From G965202915 sp965202915 (GTDB lineage: Bacteria; Pseudomonadota; Gammaproteobacteria; Eutrophobiales; Eutrophobiaceae), in the NCBI GenBank assembly GCA_965202915.1, contig OZ241847.1:248001-312000 (forward strand): a stretch of 64,000 nt of DNA, read 5' to 3'. The position numbers were made by a program, and so were the translations under genes. Numbering within the stretch: position 1 is the stretch's first letter; each line of letters opens with the position of its first letter. The notes beneath the pieces were generated by a model. The model was not told the DNA's origin and searched no databases. It saw only the letters and a program-made list of their open reading frames with translations. Below are positions 1 to 7,998 of this stretch, piece by piece.

Positions 1-885
1 TCATTGTTGGAGATGATCAGTGCTCGCGGTTATTATTACACGCTGATCGATAGTGATAGTTTTGATTATTTTCGGCGTATTTATCCAAGGCTAGACAAGG
101 CTTTTAGCGTGGATAATACCACCGCCCGCTGGTTATTCCCGGCAAGCGAAGATTCCTCGCTTTATGATTGCGCCCAGGTCTATTTTGACAAACTCTCAGG
201 GTCCGGGGAACCGGGTCAATATGCCTATTTTGTCGGCGATGGCGGCCTGGATTATCTCAGCAGCCTGGTATTCCTGCGACGTATTGACGCCTTGCTGCCG
301 CAATACCGTTATTATTTTGAAAGCGCCGCGTTGAGGGTATCGATAGACTGGCGTTTGTTGGCGGCAATCAGCTATCAGGAATCCAACTGGGACCCACAGG
401 CAACGTCATTTACCGGTGTGCGGGGGCTGATGATGCTGACTCAAACCACGGCGCAACGCATGGGCATTCGCGATCGCCTGGACCCGCACGCCAGTATCAG
501 CGGCGGCGCCGACTATCTGGCATTACTCATGGCGTCCCTGCCCAAGCGGCTTGCTGATCCGGACCGACTTTGGCTGGCGCTGGCCGCCTATAACGTCGGA
601 CTTGGGCATCTCGAGGATGCGCGCATATTGACCGAAAAATCCGGCAAAAACCCGGATAAATGGGACGCGGTCAAGCAGTTTTTACCGCTGCTTGCCGATC
701 CACAATGGTATGAACAAACCAAGCACGGCCGGGCAAGAGGGGGTGAGCCGGTTAAGTTTGTTGAGCAAATTCAGCAATACTATGACGTATTACGGTTTTA
801 TTTAATCCGTCACACTTATGCGGAACTGGAGCGGCCGGATATCCTGTTACATCCGGGACTGACCATACGCTCACCCGTGCTATGA
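1..885 (+). CDS. mltF: Membrane-bound lytic murein transglycosylase F, C-terminal part (5' end outside window)
   Basis: The frame is open to the first base, so only about 294 C-terminal residues of a usually ~480-residue protein are present. MltF is an outer-membrane-anchored enzyme that cleaves the MurNAc-GlcNAc bond of peptidoglycan, with an N-terminal solute-binding-like module and a C-terminal SLT/lysozyme-like module. Visible here are the end of the binding-like module (about residues 1-95) and the catalytic module. The catalytic Glu lies in ISYQESNWDPQA, followed by GVRGLMMLT and LALAAYNVGLGHL, the usual SLT family 1 motifs. The signal peptide is off the window. Stop at 885; no clear terminator follows. 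Family assignment is firm; whether the lost N-terminus is intact cannot be seen. Confidence 0.9.
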   Translation, partial: SLLEMISARGYYYTLIDSDSFDYFRRIYPRLDKAFSVDNTTARWLFPASEDSSLYDCAQVYFDKLSGSGEPGQYAYFVGDGGLDYLSSLVFLRRIDALLPQYRYYFESAALRVSIDWRLLAAISYQESNWDPQATSFTGVRGLMMLTQTTAQRMGIRDRLDPHASISGGADYLALLMASLPKRLADPDRLWLALAAYNVGLGHLEDARILTEKSGKNPDKWDAVKQFLPLLADPQWYEQTKHGRARGGEPVKFVEQIQQYYDVLRFYLIRHTYAELERPDILLHPGLTIRSPVL

Positions 886-1058
886 CCGTTGTATCATCGG
901 GCCGGCGACCTGATCGGCCGGGTTCGGTTGCCGTCACTGAGTGTATAGTTGCTCCCATCCCGTGCTTTTGATTCGCCCGGAGTGTTACCGCGATGCAATA
1001 CACCGTCGCCATTTCTGATATACTCTGTGGCGGTTATGCTTAATTATTATTGATATTT

Positions 1059-1475
1059 ATGAAGTATCGTATGAATCTTATGGTCGTGCTGGGGGTGTTC
1101 TGTTTCGGCGCGGCAGTCAATGCAACCGCCTCGCAGGAAGGCGCGGGGCCATATTTTATTGCGCCTCAAAATGGTGCAACGGTAACCAGTCCGGTCACCG
1201 TGGTAATGGGCTTGCGGGGCATGGGGATTGCCCCCGCCGGGACCGCGGTGGAAAACACCGGTCATCATCATTTGATCATCGATGCGCCGTTGCCGAATCT
1301 GAATCAGCCGATACCGAACGATGACCATTACCGGCATTTTGGCGGTGGACAGACACAAGCACAGATTGAATTGCCTCCCGGCACCCACAGCCTGCAATTG
1401 TTGTTGGGTGATTTTGCTCACTTTCCTCACGATCCGGCGTTGTTTTCCGAAGTGATCACGATCACCGTTCAATAG
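1059..1475 (+). CDS. DUF4399 domain protein, exported
   Basis: About 138 residues starting at the ATG at 1059; an in-frame ATG at 1071 is an alternative and neither has a strong ribosome site. An N-terminal hydrophobic stretch ending near AVNATAS suggests a Sec signal peptide. The body carries the DUF4399 signature: a block around YFIAPQNGATVTSPV, then a His-rich segment (GHHHLIID), then PNDDHYRHFGGGQT, then LPPGTHSLQLLLGD. The family is secreted and of unknown function; the conserved histidines hint at metal binding, which is inference. It ends 14 bases before trhO and may share its transcript. Confidence 0.82.
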   Translation: MKYRMNLMVVLGVFCFGAAVNATASQEGAGPYFIAPQNGATVTSPVTVVMGLRGMGIAPAGTAVENTGHHHLIIDAPLPNLNQPIPNDDHYRHFGGGQTQAQIELPPGTHSLQLLLGDFAHFPHDPALFSEVITITVQ

Positions 1476-1489
1476 CACGGTGGTCATGC

Positions 1490-2359
1490 ATGACCCTGAG
1501 CATGTCTGCAAATAGCCATCAGGCCAGGGTCGTCGCGGCCCTGTATAAATTTGTTCGCCTGCCGGATTATCGGGAGATGCAATCGAGCCTGCTCGACCGC
1601 TGCAAGCGGTTGCAACTCAAGGGCACCCTGTTGTTGGCGGAGGAGGGCATTAATGGAACTATTGCCGGTTCCAGAGAGGCAATCGATTTGTTTTTTGACT
1701 ATCTGTATCGGGACCGGCGCTTTTTAAATCTGGAATACAGGGAATCTATCGCCGCCGAGTTACCGTTTCAGCGCCTCAAGGTCAAATTAAAACAAGAGAT
1801 CGTGACGATGGGGGTGGCGAATCTGGATCCGACCCGGAATGCCGCGGCCCGGCTTAACGTCGCTGAATGGAACCGGCTGATAGCCGATCCGGAGGTATTG
1901 TTGCTGGATGTTCGCAACCGCTATGAATACGGGATCGGCAGCTTCAGAAATGCACGCTCAGCGGATATCGATAGTTTCCGACAATTTCCGCAATATGTAA
2001 CTTCTAAATTGGAGCCTGCCAGGCATAAACCGGTGGCGATGTTTTGCACCGGCGGTATTCGTTGTGAGAAAGCCGGCACGTTTATGTTGACGCGGGGCTA
2101 CAAGTGGGTTTATCAATTACACGGCGGCATACTGCGTTATTTGGATCAGGTGTCGCCGGCAGAGAATCTCTGGCGGGGCGAGTGTTTTGTGTTTGATGGT
2201 CGCGGTTCCGTCAATAAAAATCTGCAACAAGGCGGCTATGAACAGTGTTTCACGGCTAAGCCGCCCATTGTTCAACCCCATCGACGGCGGCGAGTCAAAT
2301 CGCCCGGATCCCTCGGCGCACCGGATATGGGCGCCGATAGCACCACCGCGCCGGTTTGA
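1490..2359 (+). CDS. trhO: tRNA uridine(34) hydroxylase TrhO (rhodanese family, UPF0176/YceA)
   Basis: TrhO makes 5-hydroxyuridine at the wobble position U34 of certain tRNAs using O2. The 289-residue protein has an N-terminal acylphosphatase-like region with LLLAEEGINGTIAGS and a rhodanese domain with LLLDVRNRYEYGIGSF. The active-site loop is MFCTGGIRCEKAG, whose Cys is the family's catalytic residue, and GECFVFDGRGSVN follows. The usual Cys-rich C-terminus is not recognisable: after GGYEQCF the protein runs into an Arg/Pro-rich tail, so the end may have drifted or suffered an old frameshift. It lies 21 bases before cmoA, whose product acts on the same nucleotide. Confidence 0.9.
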   Translation: MTLSMSANSHQARVVAALYKFVRLPDYREMQSSLLDRCKRLQLKGTLLLAEEGINGTIAGSREAIDLFFDYLYRDRRFLNLEYRESIAAELPFQRLKVKLKQEIVTMGVANLDPTRNAAARLNVAEWNRLIADPEVLLLDVRNRYEYGIGSFRNARSADIDSFRQFPQYVTSKLEPARHKPVAMFCTGGIRCEKAGTFMLTRGYKWVYQLHGGILRYLDQVSPAENLWRGECFVFDGRGSVNKNLQQGGYEQCFTAKPPIVQPHRRRRVKSPGSLGAPDMGADSTTAPV

Positions 2360-2380
2360 TGCCCGCGGGCGGGGTGGGCC

Positions 2381-3115
2381 GTGGCAAAAACTGACAGACT
2401 CTTTCGGGCGGATAAGGCGCCGGTAAAACCGTTTGAGTTTAATGAGCAGGTTGCCGAGATATTTGGCGACATGATTCACCGTTCGGTGCCGGGCTACCCG
2501 ACCTTATTGTCGCTGATCGGAATACTGGCCGGGCAGTACGCCAGACCGGACACAAAAATCTACGATCTGGGATGTTCACTGGGGGCGATGACGATAGCGA
2601 TGCGGCCCCACCTCAGCGACAAAAACTGCACCCTTGTTTGCGTCGATAATGCGCCGGCGATGATAGAGCGTTGCCAACGGAATATCGACCGCGAGCCCTC
2701 CCCGACGCCGGTCGAAGTGGTGTGTGAAGACCTGCGCAATATTATTATCGATAATGCGTCTTTTGTAGTGCTGAATTATACCCTGCAGTTTATTCCGATA
2801 GCGGAACGCCGGTCCATTCTTGAGGGTGTGTATGCGGGGATGGTGCCGGGTGCGGCGTTGGTATTATCGGAAAAAATTATTGAGACCACTGCGCGTCACC
2901 GACACGGCATGGAGGCGTTACACGAACGCCTTAAAAAACACAATGGTTACAATGATCTGGAAATCGCCCAGAAAAGAACCGCACTGGAAAATGTATTGCT
3001 TCCCGAAACCGTGCCGGCCCATATCGCAAGGTTGAATGCGGTCGGTTTGATTGACGCCGTGGTGTGGTTGAAATGCCTTAATTTTGTTTCAATTGTCTGC
3101 TTCAAACCAGAATGA
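2381..3115 (+). CDS. cmoA: Carboxy-S-adenosyl-L-methionine synthase CmoA
   Basis: CmoA converts SAM and prephenate to carboxy-SAM, the donor used by CmoB. The 244-residue length is normal for the family. Motifs seen are FEFNEQVAEIFGDMIHRSVP near the start, the SAM-binding IYDLGCSLGAMT (about residues 60-71), CVDNAPAMIERC, and VLNYTLQFIP. The start is a GTG at 2381; no ATG in a plausible position precedes the conserved N-terminus. The last four bases overlap the start of cmoB, indicating translational coupling. Identity is firm. Confidence 0.95.
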   Translation: MAKTDRLFRADKAPVKPFEFNEQVAEIFGDMIHRSVPGYPTLLSLIGILAGQYARPDTKIYDLGCSLGAMTIAMRPHLSDKNCTLVCVDNAPAMIERCQRNIDREPSPTPVEVVCEDLRNIIIDNASFVVLNYTLQFIPIAERRSILEGVYAGMVPGAALVLSEKIIETTARHRHGMEALHERLKKHNGYNDLEIAQKRTALENVLLPETVPAHIARLNAVGLIDAVVWLKCLNFVSIVCFKPE

Positions 3116-4095
3116 ATCATGCGGGTGTGCCCGAACGCTTGATTGAACGGCTTGAAGGCCGCCAAATGTCGGGGCTTGCATCGACCTTGACGCGGCAACA
3201 TGACGCATATTTCAATGCCGTGAGTCACGGTGACTTTCGCATTTGGCGGGCAGCGGTCAACAGTCTGCCGGATATTGTTGCTTCAAGGATCGCGTTGGAT
3301 CAAGCCGCGATCCAAATTGGCGACCCGGATGATTGTTCCGATGACGACAGGGAAGAGTTAAAAAAACGATTGCGGGTATTGATGCCGTGGCGCAAGGGGC
3401 CGTTCGATTGGTTCGGCATCGATCTGGACGCGGAGTGGCGATCCAACCTGAAATGGGACCGGCTTGCGGGTAACCTCAGCCCGCTTGCAGGCAGGGTGAT
3501 CCTGGACGTCGGTTGCGGCAATGGTTACTACGCCTGGCGGACCCTGGGGCGGGGGGCGGATGCGATAGTGGGGGTTGACCCGACGTTACGTTACGTTATG
3601 CAGTATCATGCGGCGAACCGGTATATTAATGACGACCGCCTGTATATTTTTCCATTTAAATTGGAGGCCCTGGAATGCAGGGGATTGTGTTTCGACAGCG
3701 TCTTTTCAATGGGGGTGATCTATCATCAGCGCGATCCTGTCGCTCATCTGGATAGACTCTATCAATGCCTGCGGCCGGGGGGTGAATTAATACTGGAGAC
3801 ATTGATCGTGAATCGGGGTAATATGGAGGTGCTGCGGCCCAGGGGCCGATATGCCAAAATGAATAACGTCCGGCATATCCCATCCTGCGGGCGTTTGCTT
3901 GAATGGATCGCCGACAGCGGCTTCATTAACGCGCAGTTGGTTGATATTTCACCCACGACAACGGTGGAACAAAGAGGTACTGAATGGATGATATTTGAAT
4001 CCCTGGCCGATTTTTTGGATGCCAATGATCAAAATTTGACCGTGGAGGGTTATCCCGCGCCTAAGCGTGCGATTGTGATTGCCGGAAAACCATGA
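3112..4095 (+). CDS. cmoB: tRNA U34 carboxymethyltransferase CmoB
   Basis: CmoB transfers the carboxymethyl group of carboxy-SAM to ho5U34, giving cmo5U34 in tRNAs that read four-fold degenerate codons. The 327-residue length matches the family. The protein shows MPWRKGPFDWFGIDLDAEWR, the class I methyltransferase motif ILDVGCGNGYYAWRTLG (about residues 130-146), VGVDPT, and SMGVIYHQRDP. The ATG overlaps the cmoA stop by 4 bases and its own stop overlaps the next gene by 4 bases. Together with trhO it forms a complete U34 hydroxylation and carboxymethylation set. Confidence 0.95.
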   Translation: MNHAGVPERLIERLEGRQMSGLASTLTRQHDAYFNAVSHGDFRIWRAAVNSLPDIVASRIALDQAAIQIGDPDDCSDDDREELKKRLRVLMPWRKGPFDWFGIDLDAEWRSNLKWDRLAGNLSPLAGRVILDVGCGNGYYAWRTLGRGADAIVGVDPTLRYVMQYHAANRYINDDRLYIFPFKLEALECRGLCFDSVFSMGVIYHQRDPVAHLDRLYQCLRPGGELILETLIVNRGNMEVLRPRGRYAKMNNVRHIPSCGRLLEWIADSGFINAQLVDISPTTTVEQRGTEWMIFESLADFLDANDQNLTVEGYPAPKRAIVIAGKP

Positions 4096-5234
4096 ATATT
4101 TTGCCGCAACTGCTGGTCCTGATCCTGTGCGCTCAGGTTTCACTGGCGTCACTCGCGGCCGCGTTTGATTCGGAATTGTACCGGTTTGAGGCGGAGCAGA
4201 TCGCCGATGGGCTGGTGCATCCCTGGAGCATGGCTTTTTTGCCGGAAGGCGGGATGCTGGTGACTGAACGCGACGGTAAATTGCTGCGGATAGACGAACA
4301 CGGACACAAGCAAGTCGTATCCGGCCTGTTCAGGATTCGCGAGCATGGTCAGGGCGGCCTGCTGGACGTGGCCCTGCATCCGGCCTATCAGCAAAACAAA
4401 ACCATCTATTTATCTTACGTCAGCAAAGCCTCGGTTGGCTATGGCACTGAAGTGATACGCGCAGTTCTCGATGGTCACGCGCTCAAGAACCTTGAGATGA
4501 TCTTCAAGGTGGTGCCGAAGAAAAAGACAAGCCGCCATTTTGGTTCAAGATTTTTATTTGACCGGGATAATATCCTGTTTATCAGCCTTGGGGATGGTGC
4601 CGATCGCCTGCGCGCTCAGGACCTCGGCGATCATGCCGGTTCCTTAATTCGCGTCCATGCCGACGGGGCGGTGCCCAAGGATAATCCCTTTATAGGCGTG
4701 AACAATGCGCTGCCGGAGATATACACCTACGGTAATCGCAATATCCAGGGACTGGCGATGCACCCTGAAACAGGTGAAATTTACGCCCATGAACATGGGC
4801 CCCAGGGCGGGGATGAACTCAATCTGATGAAGCCGGGGAAAAACTACGGCTGGCCGGTGATCACTTATGGCGTGAATTACGTTATCGGTACCAGCATAGG
4901 TGAGGGCACCGCCAAGGCCGGCCTGGAACAGCCCCTGCACTACTGGGCGCCTTCCATCGCGCCATCCGGGATGACGTTTTATACCGGCAATGATTTCCCG
5001 GAATGGCAGGGTGATTTATTCATCGGCTCATTAAAATTCGGTCAATTGGTTCGGCTTGAGCTTAAAGATAATAAAGTGATCCATGAAGAACGCACCCTGG
5101 CGGGGAAATTAGGCCGGATACGCGACGTTCGCCAGGGGCCGGATGGCAAGCTGTATCTGCTCACCGATGAAGGCAACGGGAAACTGTTTAGATTAAAGCG
5201 ATTGGGGGATGAGGACGGCGTAAGCGCGCATTAA
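4092..5234 (+). CDS. PQQ-dependent sugar dehydrogenase (YliI/Asd-type beta-propeller)
   Basis: 380 residues. An N-terminal hydrophobic segment ending near SLASLAAA is a likely signal peptide, so the product should be periplasmic. The body is a six-bladed glucose/sorbosone dehydrogenase propeller, seen in LVHPWSMAFLPEGGMLVTER, HGQGGLLDVALHP, TYGNRNIQGLAMHPETG, HEHGPQGGDELNL and NYGWPVITYG. The family oxidises aldoses with pyrroloquinoline quinone; the substrate here is not predictable. The start overlaps the cmoB stop (ATGA), so it is translated from the wobble-modification transcript although the functions appear unrelated. Confidence 0.88.
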   Translation: MNILPQLLVLILCAQVSLASLAAAFDSELYRFEAEQIADGLVHPWSMAFLPEGGMLVTERDGKLLRIDEHGHKQVVSGLFRIREHGQGGLLDVALHPAYQQNKTIYLSYVSKASVGYGTEVIRAVLDGHALKNLEMIFKVVPKKKTSRHFGSRFLFDRDNILFISLGDGADRLRAQDLGDHAGSLIRVHADGAVPKDNPFIGVNNALPEIYTYGNRNIQGLAMHPETGEIYAHEHGPQGGDELNLMKPGKNYGWPVITYGVNYVIGTSIGEGTAKAGLEQPLHYWAPSIAPSGMTFYTGNDFPEWQGDLFIGSLKFGQLVRLELKDNKVIHEERTLAGKLGRIRDVRQGPDGKLYLLTDEGNGKLFRLKRLGDEDGVSAH

Positions 5235-5602
5235 ACTCATTGCCATTGGGGTGAAGTCCCGTGGCATAACGTGATCGCCACTTCTCCATATATCCGCCCC
5301 GTGTTGGCCGCCCATAGTCTGATCGGCGCACCGCAGTCGTCTCAAACGTGCGGCGATAACATGCATCGCTATCATTGCCATTGTGACAAATCAAAAGTTC
5401 GGTGCCACCCGGCGTCTTGAGCCTTACACCAGAATTATCCCGAATCGCCGATAATCGCCTCGGCGGTGGATAGTATGGACCGCCCCGATCCCGCGGCCCA
5501 AACAACCACCCCGCATTGATCCCCCCTGACAAGGGGGGGGCAGGGGGGGTTAAGTTCGATATACTAAACCTCCGGCACATTGCATCGATAGAGAGGACTA
5601 AC
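5235..5602. other. Intergenic region with a homopolymer inverted repeat, no supported gene
   Basis: Frames open through this 368-base stretch on the minus strand but resemble no family I know. The only structure I support is a run of six C, TGACAA, eight G, CA and seven G at 5521-5549, capable of forming a G/C hairpin upstream of the MFS gene. It resembles dispersed C-rich/G-rich intergenic repeats common in bacteria, but no second copy was found in this window. Confidence 0.5.
5521..5549. repeat. C-tract/G-tract inverted repeat
   Basis: Six C at 5521-5526 and eight G at 5533-5540 pair across a TGACAA loop; a second G run lies at 5543-5549. It could act as a transcription end for the gene at 4092-5234 or be a copy of a dispersed repeat. 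There is no T-run after it, so an intrinsic terminator is doubtful. Confidence 0.5.
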
Positions 5603-6979
5603 ATGGCGCAAGCCAACGCAAAGATTCAAAGATTTACCCTGATCATGGTGTTATTAAACGCATTTACCACGCCATTGATGCTGTCTGCGGTCAACGTCGC
5701 GCTGCCGGCGATTGCCAGGGACCTGAGCCTGGACGCGGTTACCCTGAGTTGGGTGCCGATGGCCTACTTGATGGCGAGTGCAATATTTGTCCTGATCTTC
5801 GGTCGCTTGGCCGATATGTATGGTCGCAAGCGGATATTTTTAGCCGGCACCGTATGTGTGATCGTGACCTCATTGCTGGCTACCGTCGCGATGACCGGCC
5901 CCTGGTTATTACTTGCCCGTTTTTTACAGGGGGTGAGCGCGGCGATGTTATACGCAACCCAGATTGCGCTTGTCTCTTCGGTGCTCCCCCCCGCCAAACG
6001 CGGGCACGCAATTGGGCTGACGGTATCGATGATCTATCTCGGACTCACCGGCGGGCCATTGATAGGCGGTTACCTGGTGGACTTATTTGGCTGGCGCGCC
6101 AGTTTTATCCTGCATATTCCGCTGGCGTTCATCGTATTGCTGATTGGCTTGACCCAGGTGCCGGTGGAGTGGTCCGCCGATGAAAAAGGACAGTTTGACG
6201 GCAAGGGGGCGATATTATATGGCGTCACCATTGCACTCTTTTGCCTGGGCATCTCGACCCTGCCAAATTTATTCAGTTACGCCTGTATCGTCGTGGCGGC
6301 GGTCACGGTGACGTGGTTTTTAGCGCACGTCCGCAACAAGGATCATCCGATTTTCAACGTCAGCCTGTTTTACAGCAACCGTTTATTCAGCTTTTCCTGT
6401 CTCGTGGCCCTGATCATTTATACCGCCACCTATGCCAACGTCGTACTGATCAGCCTGTATCTGCAATACATCAAGGCCATCAGTGCCACCGTTACCGGAC
6501 TGATCATGATGGTGCAACCCTTGACCATGGCCATCGTATCCCCGGTCGCCGGTCGCCTGTCCGACAGGATCGAGCCGCGGATCATCGCTACACTGGGGAC
6601 GTTTTTGACCGCCTTCGGCCTGCTGCTGCTGGCCTTAATGGATATCAACAGTTCGGTCACTTACATTATTATTGCGCTGGCGTTGACCGGGCTTGGCTTC
6701 AGCCTGTTTTCGCCCGCCAATGCCAATGCGATCATGAGCGCGGTGGCCAAACCGTTTTATGGCAGTGCCGCCGGATCGATAGCAACCGTGCGGATCCTGG
6801 GACAAATGAGCAGCATGGCGTTGGTGACGCTGGTATTTGTGCTGATCATAGGCGCGGTTGAGATCACCCCCGCAATCTATTCCACTCTTTTCCGCGCCAT
6901 CAAGATCAGTTTCGCCGTGGCCGCGATTTTGTGTATTCCGGGATTATTGTTTTCACTGATCCGCGGGCGCATGCATTAG
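5603..6979 (+). CDS. MFS transporter, DHA2 (14-TM drug:H+ antiporter) type
   Basis: Start ATG at 5603, chosen for the GAGAGGA at 5591-5597; the open frame extends upstream to 5516 but that part is not protein-like. The 458-residue protein is almost wholly hydrophobic with about 14 predicted helices. The DHA2 pattern is present: NVALPAIARDL in helix 1, the motif A loop FGRLADMYGRKRIFLAG, GVSAAMLYATQIALV, and motif C-like GLTGGPLIGGYLVDLFGWR. Members export drugs, dyes or metabolites across the inner membrane with proton exchange; the substrate is unknown. It seems to be a single-gene unit. Confidence 0.85.
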   Translation: MAQANAKIQRFTLIMVLLNAFTTPLMLSAVNVALPAIARDLSLDAVTLSWVPMAYLMASAIFVLIFGRLADMYGRKRIFLAGTVCVIVTSLLATVAMTGPWLLLARFLQGVSAAMLYATQIALVSSVLPPAKRGHAIGLTVSMIYLGLTGGPLIGGYLVDLFGWRASFILHIPLAFIVLLIGLTQVPVEWSADEKGQFDGKGAILYGVTIALFCLGISTLPNLFSYACIVVAAVTVTWFLAHVRNKDHPIFNVSLFYSNRLFSFSCLVALIIYTATYANVVLISLYLQYIKAISATVTGLIMMVQPLTMAIVSPVAGRLSDRIEPRIIATLGTFLTAFGLLLLALMDINSSVTYIIIALALTGLGFSLFSPANANAIMSAVAKPFYGSAAGSIATVRILGQMSSMALVTLVFVLIIGAVEITPAIYSTLFRAIKISFAVAAILCIPGLLFSLIRGRMH

Positions 6980-7057
6980 CTATAACCGGCGCAGCCGGAC
7001 TATGGCTAAACCCCGCGCTGCCAGGGTGATTTATGTCCAGTTCTGTATATAAAAGAA

Positions 7058-7525
7058 TCATGACCAGCGCTTGCCACTGAAGAAATCCTTCAGTTTTTCT
7101 TGATACTCCAAACCAGCGGTTAAAAATTTGTTTCGCTCTGTTTCTGAACAGATTTTTGGCGCGTATTCCTCCAGACTCTCCGTTCCCTTTTCCCTATTGT
7201 GGTCATCACGGAGAACCTGCAAATTATCCTGGTCATTAAAAATGGCAAGTTGCTCTTCTTCGGGTAAATTACGAAATTCGGGATACTCTTCAACAATCCA
7301 GCTAAATGGCACACGATGGTCGATATGAAAATCATCAGGGTCTGATGATGAAAACCCGTGTAGATATGTCCAATAGCCTGAACTAACTTCCTTTTTCAAA
7401 TCATCCCATTTAACAGTCTTTTCCGAGGTCTGTTCCAACAAATAATTCCGCGTATCTAAATCAGTATTCTCAACGATCGTCCAATCCATTTTCTCGCGCA
7501 AACCGGTGTTATATACCATCCACAT
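7058..7525 (-). CDS. HNH endonuclease-like protein
   Basis: 155 residues from the ATG at 7525; an internal ATG at 7489 is an alternative, and neither has a convincing ribosome site. An HNH core is visible: DDFHIDHRVPFSW (Asp69-His70), then FNDQDNLQVLRDDHNREKG (Asn101, His109-Asn110). It lacks the zinc cysteines many HNH proteins have. The gene reads lower in G+C than its neighbours and lies antiparallel next to a remnant of a large adhesin, so it is probably horizontally acquired. Possible roles are a restriction or toxin nuclease or a mobile-element leftover; nothing here decides between them. Confidence 0.55.
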   Translation of the reverse strand: MWMVYNTGLREKMDWTIVENTDLDTRNYLLEQTSEKTVKWDDLKKEVSSGYWTYLHGFSSSDPDDFHIDHRVPFSWIVEEYPEFRNLPEEEQLAIFNDQDNLQVLRDDHNREKGTESLEEYAPKICSETERNKFLTAGLEYQEKLKDFFSGKRWS

Positions 7526-7542
7526 TGCGTCAGCGGCCCGCC

Positions 7543-7683
7543 GATCACCGCCTGAGCAGCATAGAGCGCATCGACCTCAGCGGCAGCGGTGCCAACAGCC
7601 TGACCCTCACTCATTTGGACCTGCTGAATCTGTCCGAGGTACGTACCAAGGGCACTGATGGAGCCGGAGAAGGCACCGAATAG
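7543..7683 (+). pseudogene. Remnant of a large RTX/cadherin-type adhesin
   Basis: A 46-codon stretch ending at a TAG at 7681-7683 translates as SSIERIDLSGSGANSLTLTH followed by LDLLNLSEV. This closely follows the IERIDL-GSGANTLTL-DLLNLS motif that recurs near the C-terminus of giant calcium-binding adhesins. It has no start codon or ribosome site, and nothing recognisable lies upstream because the HNH gene occupies the other strand. The sequence after the stop is low-complexity Pro/Ala and no longer adhesin-like. I read it as the surviving scrap of a gene destroyed by deletion or insertion. Confidence 0.55.
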
Positions 7684-7998
7684 TTATCCGAGCCAGCCTT
7701 TGCCGACGCCGCCGGCGCGATCAATACGGCTACCCCGGCGGCGGCACCGGCCCATTATCCCCGCCCACCCATCATCATACTGAACCTCAATATGGTTTTC
7801 ATCCTCCCATCAGGAACGGGAATCGCGGGCTATATCCGACTCATTTGATGGTAGAAACACGGCCCTCCTTTAGCCTCATCTCATATTGGCAAAGACCCGG
7901 ACTTGACGGGTCGGGATAAATGGCTAAACTGGATGGAGAATCGTCGCAGGAGGAAGATCCCTGCCGTACATATATAAATCATTATTCGGTACCTGAAT
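7684..7998. other. Non-coding stretch downstream of the adhesin remnant
   Basis: 315 bases of GC-rich, Pro/Ala/Gly-coding low-complexity sequence passing into ordinary sequence. No frame here has a start, a ribosome site and a recognisable product. The last part must hold the signals for the coiled-coil gene at 7999, but I could not pick a convincing promoter. Confidence 0.4.

Noticed and set aside
2187..2426. Separate small gene overlapping the trhO end
   Set aside because: Overlaps both trhO and cmoA and is probably a shadow frame; mentioned only as a possible old trhO tail.
5188..5616. Minus-strand open frame of about 140 codons in the 5.2-5.6 kb gap
   Set aside because: No ribosome site, no family resemblance, and its start covers the beginning of the MFS gene.
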